64,000 nucleotides of DNA, taken from contig JBEDTR010000016.1 of the NCBI GenBank assembly GCA_040119125.1, positions 186,001 to 250,000 on the forward strand, written 5' to 3'. How positions within the stretch are numbered: position 1 is the first letter of the stretch; every line of letters begins with the position of its first letter. The notes below the pieces were generated by a model, which did no database searches, was not told the origin of the DNA, and saw only the letters and a list, made by a program, of their open reading frames with translations. Shown piece after piece: positions 35,634 to 44,232 of this stretch. The position numbers and the translations under genes were made by a program. Source of the DNA: Pacificitalea sp040119125 (GTDB lineage Bacteria; Pseudomonadota; Alphaproteobacteria; Rhodobacterales; Rhodobacteraceae).

Positions 35634-35963
35634 GACCTGGCCCGATAACTCAACGCGTGAAGATCGCGGTATATGCCGCTGATTCCGTTGTGGTATCTGT
35701 GATTGGATCAGTTAGGTGCCGACCTGAGAGATCAGAAATATACCCCCCAGGCCGACGGTCCGGTTTCCCGGAGCGCCGATTGGCCCCCGTTTTCGAGGCC
35801 GAACCGACAGCGTTCCTTGGCTAATAGCCACCACTCACGGAACCGGAACAATTTGGCACTTGGATGACTATAAGGAAAGTCTGGAAATCCCTACTTCCAT
35901 GGGGATTTTTCCGCTTGTGACCCGCGACTTCAGGTTGTGACGGGGCATCTGCCTGGGGATGTC
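35634..35963. other. intergenic region between convergent rnd and the LuxR gene
   Basis: These 330 bases contain no convincing gene. A 55-codon GTG frame near 35655 lacks a ribosome site. The only structured elements are the hairpin at 35885-35911 and a short palindrome CTGAGAGATCAG near 35726. Confidence 0.6.
35885..35911 (+). terminator. possible terminator downstream of rnd
   Basis: AAATCCC (35885-35891) can pair with GGGGATTT (35901-35908) around TACTTCCAT, followed by TTT. It is some 250 bases after the rnd stop, so the assignment is weak. Confidence 0.35.
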
Positions 35964-36761
35964 TCAGGCTGAGGAGGCTGCCCGGGCGGGCGTTTCAATC
36001 AGATACATCTGATTTTGCACCGAGGCTTTCAGCACGGCTTGGGCCGTCGTTTCGACATTCAGCGTGTCGCGCGCCAGCCGCAGATGCTTTTCCACGGTCG
36101 CCGGTTGCAGGCCCATGATCTGTGCGATGTCCTGAACGGTTTTGCCGTCGCCTGTCCATTCCAGCACTTCGCGCTGTCGATCGGTCAGGCTGCGCCGGGA
36201 ATAGGGCATGTGAATGAGCTTCAGGTGGAGCACATTATTCATTGCCGTAATCCGTCCGCCGTGCTGGTCCCAGATCGCATCGGCATCGTCCTGGGAGAGG
36301 CTGCGCGCTGCTGTGAGCGCGATTGCACCCTTCGCGCGGCGGGACTGCTCGGGGAAGCTGACGGAGTAGCCAGCGGCGACGCCATGGCGCTGGTTGAATT
36401 CGTAGACCTTGCGTTCGGTCGCGGTCATCATGCGACCTGCGGCCTGTTCCTGCAGCCACCGCCACGAACATGCGCCGTCATTTTCCAGCGCCCACCGCAC
36501 CATCGGCGCGTGGTGGTAAAGGTTCTGGTCGATAAAACTGCGGATATAGGCGGGCGCATGATTGCTCAAGATCAGCATGTCCGCCGGATTGCCGAGGGAC
36601 GTCGCGGTGCGATAACGCGTAAATCCGTAAAAGAGCCGGTCGAAGCCGTATTGCGCCATTTGCGCACAATGAAATTGCCAAACGTCATTCACCGATCGGT
36701 ATTCGGTGAGCCGTTCGATATACTCTTCAAGTTTAATACAATCCGACAAATGGCACCTCAC
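35964..36761 (-). CDS. LuxR-family transcriptional regulator with autoinducer-type domain
   Basis: 265 residues. An N-terminal autoinducer-binding-like domain (about 20-170) precedes a GerE helix-turn-helix (about 195-250: SLTDRQREVLEWTGDGKTV, then IAQIMGLQPATVEKHL). No luxI-type synthase is nearby, so it is a solo. Where AHL receptors have the conserved Asp-Pro, this protein reads His-Ala-Pro (84-86), so the usual lactone contact is missing and the ligand may not be an AHL. The start at 36761 is GTG; a TTG four codons later is possible. The 273 bases upstream hold no gene. Confidence 0.9.
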   Translation of the reverse strand: MRCHLSDCIKLEEYIERLTEYRSVNDVWQFHCAQMAQYGFDRLFYGFTRYRTATSLGNPADMLILSNHAPAYIRSFIDQNLYHHAPMVRWALENDGACSWRWLQEQAAGRMMTATERKVYEFNQRHGVAAGYSVSFPEQSRRAKGAIALTAARSLSQDDADAIWDQHGGRITAMNNVLHLKLIHMPYSRRSLTDRQREVLEWTGDGKTVQDIAQIMGLQPATVEKHLRLARDTLNVETTAQAVLKASVQNQMYLIETPARAASSA

Positions 36762-37034
36762 GCGGATTGATAATCCAGATAAGGCGATCCTGTCGAGAAA
36801 GACTGCAATTTAGCGGCGATAGTTATGCCTTATGGTTGCATCGTAAGTCTTGAATAAACCTCTTAGGTGTATTTTCTCGCAGCGCAACGAAAACGTGCTA
36901 CCTTATTAATTAGACCGAGATGAACAGGTATACAGCTGCGCCGGCTTCTTGATGGTTCTCGCGTCGCGGGAAGCACGGGCCGTGTCACCGAACCCAGCTG
37001 GTAGATGCGCTGCTCCGGGACCTGACGGCGCTGT

Positions 37035-37526
37035 TCACGCAGATCGCAGGCCTGTTTCCACCAGCAAGCCGCGCCGCTTGGCCTCGTAATAATAGCCTTT
37101 GGCATACCACATCACCGCGCGATCCTGATTGCCATCAGACACCATCCAGGCGCCGCGCAGGTATTTCACGGCATATCGCAGGTTGGTATCGGCATCGAGC
37201 AGCCCTTCAGCCGGGCCGCGATAGCCCATAGTGCGGGCGGTCTGGGGCAGGATTTGCATAAGCCCGTAATAGGGGCCGTTGCGCGCGCCGGGCCGATGTC
37301 TGCTTTCGCGGATGACGACACGGTGGACCAGACTGACGGGAACGTCATAGGCACGCGCATATTTATTGATGAGCGACCGCAACTCGGGCGTCTCATTGGC
37401 GTGAAGTGGGGTGGCAAAGGCCGCCTTGCGGCTCACCTCGCCGCTGCCGCCGGTAACGCCACAGGCAGATAGCAGGGGCAGGGCGGCAAGGCCGAATAGG
37501 GCTGTGCGACGGGAAACGAATGTCAT
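37035..37526 (-). CDS. lytic transglycosylase lipoprotein (SLT domain)
   Basis: A 163-residue lipoprotein with lipobox LLSACG at about 18-23, so it is tethered in the periplasm or outer membrane. The SLT/goose-lysozyme fold holds the catalytic Glu in VIRESRHRPGARN, then PYYGLMQILPQTARTMGYRG and NLRYAVKYLRGAW. It cuts glycan strands to 1,6-anhydro ends. It is a minimal single-domain version; the last 15 residues are charged and unconserved. Confidence 0.9.
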   Translation of the reverse strand: MTFVSRRTALFGLAALPLLSACGVTGGSGEVSRKAAFATPLHANETPELRSLINKYARAYDVPVSLVHRVVIRESRHRPGARNGPYYGLMQILPQTARTMGYRGPAEGLLDADTNLRYAVKYLRGAWMVSDGNQDRAVMWYAKGYYYEAKRRGLLVETGLRSA

Positions 37527-37688
37527 GGGGGAGCGCTCACGGCTGTGTCATCACTAGCGATCTAACCGCGATTGCGTAATTCGGCCAAGCGGGTTGGCAC
37601 GGTGGTGGCGGCGCTCCGCCTACGGGCCCGGTGGAGCGCTACCAATGGTGGCAGGGCGTGTCTGCGATCCCCAGAGGGTGATGGCCGA

Positions 37689-37931
37689 TCAGTCTTGCGC
37701 TTTGCGCAGTCGCGCGGCCCGTCCGCCCCGGCGGCGCGGCGTCACCTGATCCTTGCGCGCGGGCAGGTCGGCCATCACCGTGCGGCGCTCGTCCGGCGAC
37801 ATCAGGCTCCAGGCGCCGATCTCGTTGATCGAACGAAGACAGCCCAGGCAGAGCCGGCTTTTCGGATCGATCACGCAGACCTTGATACAGGGGCTTTCGA
37901 CCTCGTCGCGTTTCCAGACCTCATCGCTCAT
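37689..37931 (-). CDS. DUF1289 small cysteine protein
   Basis: 80 residues from ATG 37931 (GAGGAA 7 bases upstream). The DUF1289 core is clear: ESPCIKVCVIDPKSRLCLGC with four cysteines in C-x3-C-x8-C-x2-C order, then RSINEIGAWSLMSPDERR. Such spacing suggests a metal or iron-sulfur site. The tail is basic (RRRGGRAARLRK). It overlaps the ruvX stop by ATGA and so belongs to the ccmI-ruvX operon. Function unknown. Longer upstream starts would run antisense-like through ruvX codons. Confidence 0.88.
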   Translation of the reverse strand: MSDEVWKRDEVESPCIKVCVIDPKSRLCLGCLRSINEIGAWSLMSPDERRTVMADLPARKDQVTPRRRGGRAARLRKAQD

Positions 37932-38407
37932 GGGGCATTCCTCAGATGGCGCAGACGGTCGAGTGCGCCTTGGAGAATATAACCCGCCGCGACCTGATCG
38001 ATCACCTCGGCCCGTTTGCGGCGCGAGGCGTCGGCCTCCAGCAATGCGCGCTCGGCGGCGACGGTCGACAGGCGTTCGTCCCAATAGGCGATGGGCAGGT
38101 CGATCAGTGCCGACAGGTTCCGGGCAAAGGCGCGGGTCGATTGGCAGCGCGGGCCCTCTGACCCGTCCATGTTGCGCGGCAGCCCAAGGATGATTCCGGC
38201 CAGTTCCCGCGTCGTGGCGATCTCGCACAGGCGTGCGGCGTCGAGGGTGAATTTCTTGCGCCGGATCACCTCCGTCGGGGTGGCGGCTGACAGGAGCCTG
38301 TCGGAAATGGCAACGCCGATGGTCTTGGTGCCCAGATCCAGCCCCGCAATGGCGCGGCCGGGGGCGAGCGCTGCGGCGAATTCCGCAATATCATCATGGA
38401 TCGGCAT
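37928..38407 (-). CDS. ruvX: Holliday junction resolvase-like RuvX (YqgF)
   Basis: RNase H-fold nuclease needed for pre-16S rRNA 5' maturation. The 159 residues open with the strand AIAGLDLGTKTIGVAISD carrying the first catalytic Asp. GIILGLPRNMDGSEG and PIAYWDERLSTVAAE follow, and the last acidic residue is in AEVIDQVAAGYILQ. It overlaps ccmI by one base and the DUF1289 gene by four. Confidence 0.93.
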   Translation of the reverse strand: MPIHDDIAEFAAALAPGRAIAGLDLGTKTIGVAISDRLLSAATPTEVIRRKKFTLDAARLCEIATTRELAGIILGLPRNMDGSEGPRCQSTRAFARNLSALIDLPIAYWDERLSTVAAERALLEADASRRKRAEVIDQVAAGYILQGALDRLRHLRNAP

Positions 38408-39681
38408 CAGTTCTCATCCCCGGCGGCGGCGTCCAGCGTGGCTTGCGCATCCGCGTTTCCGGCAAAGACTTCGCGCGCTTCGGTCCGGATGGCGCGGGCG
38501 CGTTCGTTCTGCCCCAGCACGCCCAACGCGCGGATCAGGCGCGCCCAATCTTCGACCGGCCCCCCCTCGTCAGCCAGACGCGCGGCGAGCCCCTCGACCA
38601 TGCCTTCGATCATCGCGGTGCGGTCGCCTTCTTCCATCTGCGCGGCGGCGGCTACGTCGTCGGCTGTGGGGCCGGGCTGCGCGGGTCCGCCGGGGTTGCG
38701 TTCCGGGATCGGCGGCATCTCAAAGGTTTCGCCCGCCCGGATCGCCACGGTTTCGATTTGCGACAGGATCGGCTCAATCCACGGCGCGTCGCGTGGACCT
38801 TCGCGCAGAAGCGGCATCCAGAACCGGTAGGCCAGATCCGGGCGTCCGGTTTGCGCATGCAGCAGCCCGGCATAGTAACGCGCGGGTCCGTTTTGGCGGT
38901 CCCGTTGCAGTGCGGCACTCAGCGCGTCCTCGGCCTCGGGTGAGACATAGCCCCCCGCGGCGCTGACCTGCAGATCGGCCAATTCGGCGTAATCCTCGGC
39001 CGCGCTCGCCTCCCCCATCAGGGCGATCACGCGCGCCTGTGCGGGCCATGCGGCGCGGTAGCGTCCCAGCGCGGCCTCATTGCGCGCCAGCAGGCGGTAG
39101 CCTTCCAGATCATCGGGGCGGGTTTCCAATGCAGCGCGCAGCTTGCCCATCAGTTCGGTGAATTCGGGCGCAGCGCTGCGCGGCAGTTCCGGGCCGAGGG
39201 AGGCCTCGGCCTCCGCTTGATCGGGGCGGGTGTCACGGGCCTCGCGCGCGGCGGCGAGCCGTGTCGCCAGCGGCAGATCCCCGTAGCCCGGCGCGCCCAA
39301 GCGGGCATAAAGCGCAAGCGAGCCTGCCGAGACAACCACAAGCGCCAGCGCCATCGCGACCAGTGTGGCCGCACGTGGCGCGGAGCGCGGGACGGCAGGA
39401 TCAGTATTCCGGCTGCGATCAGCGTCAAGCAACCGGCGCGAGACCTCCGTGCGCAGACGCTCGGCCTCCTCAGCGTTCAGGACCCCACGGGCCAGATCAC
39501 GTTCCACGCCAGCCAGTTGATCGCGATAAAGCGCCATCTCAGGATGCGCCATTTGCACCGTGTTGGCAGCGTCCGTTGTGTCATCGCTTAAGCCCTGTGT
39601 GCCACGACCGCGCCACATCGCAACGGCCAGCGGCCCGGCGACCAGCAGCGACAAGGCAAAAGCGATGAACCAAAACAGCAT
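38407..39681 (-). CDS. ccmI: cytochrome c biogenesis protein CcmI
   Basis: Apocytochrome c chaperone of the Ccm (System I) pathway. From ATG 39681 (GAGGG about 7 bases upstream) it is 424 residues. Two membrane helices (about 1-20 and 100-120) flank a cytoplasmic loop with MALYRDQLAGVERDLARGVL, a CcmI signature. A periplasmic TPR domain follows to about 330, then an acidic tail. Other ccm genes are not next to it here. The 282 bases upstream hold only promoter-like sequence. Confidence 0.9.
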   Translation of the reverse strand: MLFWFIAFALSLLVAGPLAVAMWRGRGTQGLSDDTTDAANTVQMAHPEMALYRDQLAGVERDLARGVLNAEEAERLRTEVSRRLLDADRSRNTDPAVPRSAPRAATLVAMALALVVVSAGSLALYARLGAPGYGDLPLATRLAAAREARDTRPDQAEAEASLGPELPRSAAPEFTELMGKLRAALETRPDDLEGYRLLARNEAALGRYRAAWPAQARVIALMGEASAAEDYAELADLQVSAAGGYVSPEAEDALSAALQRDRQNGPARYYAGLLHAQTGRPDLAYRFWMPLLREGPRDAPWIEPILSQIETVAIRAGETFEMPPIPERNPGGPAQPGPTADDVAAAAQMEEGDRTAMIEGMVEGLAARLADEGGPVEDWARLIRALGVLGQNERARAIRTEAREVFAGNADAQATLDAAAGDEN

Positions 39682-39901
39682 GACGAACCCTCGGACGAAA
39701 TTGGCGGCAGATGCGGACGGGGCAGGGGATACGGGGTTTTTCGGCGCGAAGGTAGCCCCTGCGACCATCGCCCACGGGGGCGTGAACAGGCGGTCGCGCG
39801 GCAAGACCGGCCCGACATGGCCCGATCTGTTGCAGCGCGGTCACATAATTTACACGGCGGAGCACCCCGGACCGGAGCTATGTCAAAAAACATTGCCGCG
39901 T

Positions 39902-39927
39902 GGAACTATGCTTAAACTCTGGGCGTT
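39902..39927 (+). promoter_or_regulatory. candidate EcfG-type promoter
   Basis: GGAAC (39902-39906), 17 bases, CGTT (39924-39927) matches the GGAAC-N16/17-CGTT consensus of the alphaproteobacterial general-stress sigma factor EcfG. It lies 37 bases before the start of the small anchored protein. The motif is short, and EcfG is not universal in Rhodobacteraceae. Confidence 0.4.
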
Positions 39928-39963
39928 CTCCGGCCAATAACGACATCAATCGGAGCGCCTGAC

Positions 39964-40263
39964 ATGGCTGAGTATAACAGCACCACCAACACCACCAACA
40001 CCACGCCCACCACCCCCGAGCGCCGCAGCGGCACTGGCATCGCATTCATCGTCGGTGCCCTCGTCGTGGCAGTTCTGGTGCTTGCATGGTTCTTCTTCGC
40101 CGGTGCCGATACCGACACCAGCGCGACCACCGGCGGCGGTGACATCGACGTTTCGGTCGAAGCCCCCGACACCGGCGCATCGGAAGCCGTCGAAGGCGCC
40201 GCTGCAAATGTCGGCGAAGCCGCCGAAAGCGTGGAAGGTGCCGCAGAAGACGCTGCCAACTGA
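39964..40263 (+). CDS. small single-pass membrane protein with acidic periplasmic tail
   Basis: 99 residues from ATG 39964, GGAG 9 bases upstream. A Thr/Asn-rich head (NSTTNTTNTTPTTPERR) is followed by one membrane helix (GIAFIVGALVVAVLVLAWFF, about 25-45) and an acidic Ala/Glu/Val-rich tail that could form a helix. A strong terminator follows at once, so it is a single-gene unit. Unrecognised family; the possible stress promoter and low-complexity tail suggest an envelope-stress or spacer role, which is a guess. Confidence 0.8.
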   Translation: MAEYNSTTNTTNTTPTTPERRSGTGIAFIVGALVVAVLVLAWFFFAGADTDTSATTGGGDIDVSVEAPDTGASEAVEGAAANVGEAAESVEGAAEDAAN

Positions 40264-40290
40264 TCCAGCGAGATCACGCCAAGCATTGAA

Positions 40291-40319
40291 AGAGCGCTCC
40301 ATAGCGGAGCGCTCTTTTT
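40291..40319 (+). terminator. Rho-independent terminator
   Basis: AGAGCGCTCC (40291-40300), loop ATAGC, GGAGCGCTCT (40306-40315), then a run of T to 40319. The stem is perfect over 10 bases and sits 27 bases after the small membrane protein stop. Confidence 0.92.
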
Positions 40320-40477
40320 CGTAGGCGATGGCCTGAGGGCCGCTTTGACAGCGTGAAACTCCGCGACTTTCGTCCTGCGCGGCGGCGCGGGGGCTTTTGT
40401 CCGTTGCGCTAAGCCGTCATGCTGCAGGCAAACGCGCGCCCCGGCCTTGGATCGGGGGAAAGCTGACAGGCAGACAA

Positions 40478-41452
40478 ATGGCACAGCATTTTGACGACAT
40501 CCCGGCAATTGCCCTGAATTGGCACCGCGACGGCACTGGCGCGGCGCTGGCCACTGTGGTGCAGACATGGGGCTCGGCGCCGCGCGGCGTCGGCAGTCAG
40601 CTCGCGATTTCGGGGCAGGGTGACATTGCCGGGTCAGTGTCGGGGGGCTGCGTCGAGGGCGCGGTCGTGGTCGAAGCGCTGGAGGCGCTGGAGGATGGCG
40701 CGCCCCGGATGCTGGAATACGGTGTCAGCGATGACGACGCCTTTGCGGTGGGGCTGGCATGCGGCGGCACAATCCGCATTTTGGTCGAGCCAGTGGGCAA
40801 TGCCCTGCCGGCACCGCTGCTTGAGGATTTGGTTGCCGCCCGGAACGACCGCCGCGCGGTGGCCTATGTCGTCAATACCGAGACTTGGGCGCGACGGCTT
40901 GCCGGACCTGAGGACACGGGAGCGCAGGCGCGCTTTCGCAGCGATCAAAGCGGGTTTGAGGGGCAGGATTTCATCGCGATCCATAATCCGCCACTGCGGA
41001 TGATCGTCGTGGGTGCGGTGCATATCGCGCAGCCCTTGGTGGCGATGGCACGGTTGGCGGGCTTTGACCCTATGCTCATTGACCCGCGAGAGACCTTTGG
41101 CGCCCAAGCGCGTTTTCCCGGCGAGGTGATTTCCCATGATTGGCCGGATGAGGCGATGGCCGCGCAGGGCATCGACGCCCGCACCGCGATCGTCACCCTG
41201 ACCCATGACCCCAAGATCGACGACCCGGCCATCATCACCGCGCTACGCTCGGACGCGTTTTACCTAGGCTCGCTCGGCTCTACGCGCACCCATGCGAAAC
41301 GGGTCGAACGGCTGACCCAACTCGGGTTTTCCGCCGAAGAAATCGCCCGCATCCACGCACCGGTCGGGCTTAATATTGGCGGGCGCAGTCCCGCAGAAAT
41401 CGCGGTCTCGATCATGGCTGAGATCGTCCGGGTATTGCGGAAAGGCGCCTGA
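40478..41452 (+). CDS. XdhC/CoxI-family molybdenum hydroxylase maturation protein
   Basis: Helps load or sulfurate molybdenum cofactor for xanthine-dehydrogenase or CO-dehydrogenase-type enzymes. 324 residues from ATG 40478. The N-terminal XdhC-CoxI domain shows TVVQTWGSAPRGVGSQLAIS, GSVSGGCVEGAVVVEA and the Cys in LACGGTIRI. The C-terminal Rossmann part runs from RMIVVGAVHIAQPL to IHAPVGLNIGGRSPAEIAVS. It lies 1 base before the next gene, also Mo-cofactor related. No hydroxylase structural genes are in the window, so its client is elsewhere. Confidence 0.88.
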   Translation: MAQHFDDIPAIALNWHRDGTGAALATVVQTWGSAPRGVGSQLAISGQGDIAGSVSGGCVEGAVVVEALEALEDGAPRMLEYGVSDDDAFAVGLACGGTIRILVEPVGNALPAPLLEDLVAARNDRRAVAYVVNTETWARRLAGPEDTGAQARFRSDQSGFEGQDFIAIHNPPLRMIVVGAVHIAQPLVAMARLAGFDPMLIDPRETFGAQARFPGEVISHDWPDEAMAAQGIDARTAIVTLTHDPKIDDPAIITALRSDAFYLGSLGSTRTHAKRVERLTQLGFSAEEIARIHAPVGLNIGGRSPAEIAVSIMAEIVRVLRKGA

Positions 41453-41453
41453 C

Positions 41454-42470
41454 ATGCGGTTCGGTCCGGTGCCGGTGGAGGAGGCCTTGGGCGCGACACT
41501 GGCGCATTCGATGCAGCTTGGACGGCAGCGGCTGAAAAAGGGCATCGTGCTGAGTGAACCGGATCTTGCCGCGTTAAGCGCTGCCGGGGTTGCACAGGTG
41601 ACCGTCGCGCGGCTTGACCCGAATGACGTGGCCGAGGATGCGGCCGCCGCGATGCTGGCCGAAGCGCTGGTGCCCGATCCCCGCGCAGCCGGGGTGCAGA
41701 TCGGGCGGGCGTTCACGGGTCGGGTGAACCTGCATGCGACGCGACCTGGATTGCTTCGATTGGATGCGGATGCGGTGCACGCGCTTAACCGCATTGATCC
41801 GGCCATCACCTTGGCGACGCTGACGCCGCTGACCCGTGTGCGCCCGCGCATGTTGGTCGGAACGGTCAAGATCATCTCCTATGCCGTGCCCGGCTGCGCG
41901 TTGCAGGCCGCCTGTGCCGCCGTCGATCTTCGCAAATCCAAAAGCGGCGGGTTTTCCGTTCTGCCAGTGCAACGCCGTCGCGCCGGTCTGATCCTGACCG
42001 AGGTGCCGGGACAGAAACCGTCGCTTTCGGTCAAGGGCCGCGCGGCGGTGGAAGCGCGGCTTCATGCACTGGGGATGGAACTGGCCGAGTGTCGGATCGT
42101 GGCCCATGAAAGCGCCGCAATCGCCGCCGCGCTGCCGGAGCTCGCAGGCGATCTGGTGCTGATCCTGACCGGCTCCGCCACCTCGGATCTACGCGATACG
42201 GCGCCCGAAGGCGTGCGCGCGGCAGGCGGACATGTGGCGCGCTTCGGCATGCCGGTCGATCCGGGCAACCTGCTATTCACCGCTGATCTAAACGGGCGTC
42301 CCGTGATCGGCCTGCCGGGTTGTGCCCGTTCCCTCGCATTGAACGGGGCGGATTGGGTGCTGGAGCGGATCGCCTGCGGGTTGGAGGTCAGCGACGATGA
42401 CATAGCGGAAATGGGGGTTGGTGGTCTGCTCAAGGAAATCCCGATCCGCCCGCAACCGCGCGAGGGTTGA
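41454..42470 (+). CDS. molybdopterin-binding domain protein (MoeA/Mog-like)
   Basis: 338 residues from ATG 41454, directly after the XdhC-like stop. The N-terminus resembles MoeA/Mog cofactor-handling proteins (VEEALGATLAHS, LKKGIVLSEPDLAALSAAGV). The molybdopterin-binding fold is in the second half, with VLILTGSATSDLRDTAPEG and VIGLPGCARSLALNGADWVL. It lacks the NTP-transferase (MobA-like) domain often fused to such proteins. With its neighbour it probably serves sulfurated or cytosine-type Mo cofactor delivery. Confidence 0.85.
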   Translation: MRFGPVPVEEALGATLAHSMQLGRQRLKKGIVLSEPDLAALSAAGVAQVTVARLDPNDVAEDAAAAMLAEALVPDPRAAGVQIGRAFTGRVNLHATRPGLLRLDADAVHALNRIDPAITLATLTPLTRVRPRMLVGTVKIISYAVPGCALQAACAAVDLRKSKSGGFSVLPVQRRRAGLILTEVPGQKPSLSVKGRAAVEARLHALGMELAECRIVAHESAAIAAALPELAGDLVLILTGSATSDLRDTAPEGVRAAGGHVARFGMPVDPGNLLFTADLNGRPVIGLPGCARSLALNGADWVLERIACGLEVSDDDIAEMGVGGLLKEIPIRPQPREG

Positions 42471-42603
42471 GCGGTCCAACCGCTTGGCCTTCGAGCCATG
42501 CGGGCATCTCTCCGTCTCTGCGGTTTGGCTCGCTTAGGTCGCAGTGGACCAGGCGGGTGGCGCCACTTCACCACCCGTCCCGGTCTGCCATAGCCCTTGG
42601 CGC

Positions 42604-43998
42604 TTATCCTTTGACGGTGCGTTTGCGGGCAGGGGCTGGACGAACCTTTTTCTCGACCTCGGACATGATGATCTCGGCCACGTTCTTGTGGGAGCTTTTC
42701 TCGATACCTTCGAGGCCGGGGGAGCTGTTGACCTCAAGTACTTTGGGTCCATCGCTGGCACGTAGCAGGTCGACGCCGGCCATATTGAGACGAAACGCCT
42801 TGGCGGCACGAATGGCCGTCTCGCGCTCATCTTTGGTGATGCGCACGGTTTCCGCCGTGCCACCCTGATGCAGGTTAGAGCGGAAATCGCCCGGCGCGGC
42901 AGTGCGGCGCATGGCGGCCACAACTTTCGATCCGACGACGAAGCAGCGGATATCCTCGCCCGCGGCCTCCTTGACGAAATCCTGCACAAGGAAGTTCGCG
43001 CGCAGACCACGAAAGGCGGAGATCACCGATTCCGCGGCTTTCTTGGTTTCCGCCAGCACGACGCCCTTGCCTTGGGTGGATTCCAGCAGCTTGACGATCA
43101 GGGGCGCCGTGCCGACCAGCCCGATCAGATTGCCGGTATCCTTAGGCGAGTTCGCAAAGGCCGTCATGGGCATGCCGATGCGGTGCCGGGCAAGGATCTG
43201 GTGGGCGTGCAGCTTGTCACGGCTGGCGGTGATGCCTTCGGAGCCGTTAACGCAATAGGTGCCGATGGTCTCGAACTGTCGAATGACCGCAGTGCCGTAG
43301 GGCGTGATCGACGCGCCGATGCGCGGGATTACCGCGTCATAGCGGGGCAGGCGGCGGCCATCGTAATGCACCTCCGGGGCCAGCGCGTTCAGCGCCATGT
43401 AGCACCGGGTGGTATCGATCACCTCGACGACGTGACCGCGCTTCTCGCCTTCGGTGACCAGCCGCGTGGTGGAGTAATTGTTAGGCTCGCGCGACAGCAC
43501 GGCAATGCGCAGCGCACGCTGTGGCTGGGCTTCGCGCACACGGGCGGAGTGATAGACCTGATAATCCAGTTCCGGCTGACAGAAGCTTTCGGAAGGTGCG
43601 ACCAGCATATCGTCAGGCAGCGCCTGCCGACCCAGAAGCATCCGGTAGGCCATGGTATAGCGGTCCGTCAGCGTGATCTCGATCGGCCAACTGCGTCCCC
43701 CGACGGAGATGGTCGTGCCGATGACATAGCGCAGCTCGGTTTCACCATTGGAGGAGGTCACCTCGCGCCGGTCGATGATTTCGGCGGAGCAGGGGATGAC
43801 CGGCTCATTGCGGCCCGGAACGGGATGCACGGCAAACCGCACACGGGGTTTGTGTTTGGGGCCGAACGGCTCAATGTCGAAGGCATGCAGCGCCGAGGTG
43901 CGCGCGCCGGTATCGACCTTCGCCTTCAGCGCGGGCAGGCCCAGATCGCTGAGGCTGACCCATTCTTCCCAGCCGAGGCGGAACGGTTCGTCACTCAT
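42604..43998 (-). CDS. rimK: RimB-RimK fusion: retropepsin-like peptidase plus ATP-grasp glutamate ligase
   Basis: 464 residues. The N-terminal about 150 are a RimB (DUF785) aspartyl peptidase-like domain with KAKVDTGARTSALHA. After a linker, a RimK ATP-grasp ligase covers about 165-455, with PRIGASITPYGTAVIRQFE, the ATP site PLIVKLLESTQGKGVVLAE and the metal site KVLEVNSSPGLEGIE. RimK adds glutamates to the C-terminus of ribosomal protein S6 and RimB trims or tunes it. The S6 gene rpsF lies 4 kb away. The two activities are separate genes in Pseudomonas. The basic C-terminal tail is unconserved. Confidence 0.9.
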   Translation of the reverse strand: MSDEPFRLGWEEWVSLSDLGLPALKAKVDTGARTSALHAFDIEPFGPKHKPRVRFAVHPVPGRNEPVIPCSAEIIDRREVTSSNGETELRYVIGTTISVGGRSWPIEITLTDRYTMAYRMLLGRQALPDDMLVAPSESFCQPELDYQVYHSARVREAQPQRALRIAVLSREPNNYSTTRLVTEGEKRGHVVEVIDTTRCYMALNALAPEVHYDGRRLPRYDAVIPRIGASITPYGTAVIRQFETIGTYCVNGSEGITASRDKLHAHQILARHRIGMPMTAFANSPKDTGNLIGLVGTAPLIVKLLESTQGKGVVLAETKKAAESVISAFRGLRANFLVQDFVKEAAGEDIRCFVVGSKVVAAMRRTAAPGDFRSNLHQGGTAETVRITKDERETAIRAAKAFRLNMAGVDLLRASDGPKVLEVNSSPGLEGIEKSSHKNVAEIIMSEVEKKVRPAPARKRTVKG

Positions 43999-44232
43999 GG
44001 TCTTGGGTCCTTTCGTCGGATGCGCGGGAGGGCGCGGAATGGGGGGCGATGGGTCTGGGTCGATGGCTCGGGGCGGCTATGGGCCGTCGATCTTGGGGCG
44101 GCGGCCAATGCCTGCGGTCAGGTTCGCGACGCCGCCCGGCGGCGCGCCTCGCTGTGACAGCCTTGCCGCGCCATCGCAACCGTTTCATGTCGGCACAGGC
44201 ATCAGACGTCACGCCGGGTTGGCAGAGCGTGC

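Noticed and set aside
35726..35745. CTGAGAGATCAG palindrome as a lux box
   Set aside because: It lies downstream of the LuxR gene and not before any start codon, and is too short to stand alone.
42868..44157. 429-codon plus-strand frame opposite RimB-RimK
   Set aside because: RimK motifs on the minus strand are complete; the antisense product is low-complexity.
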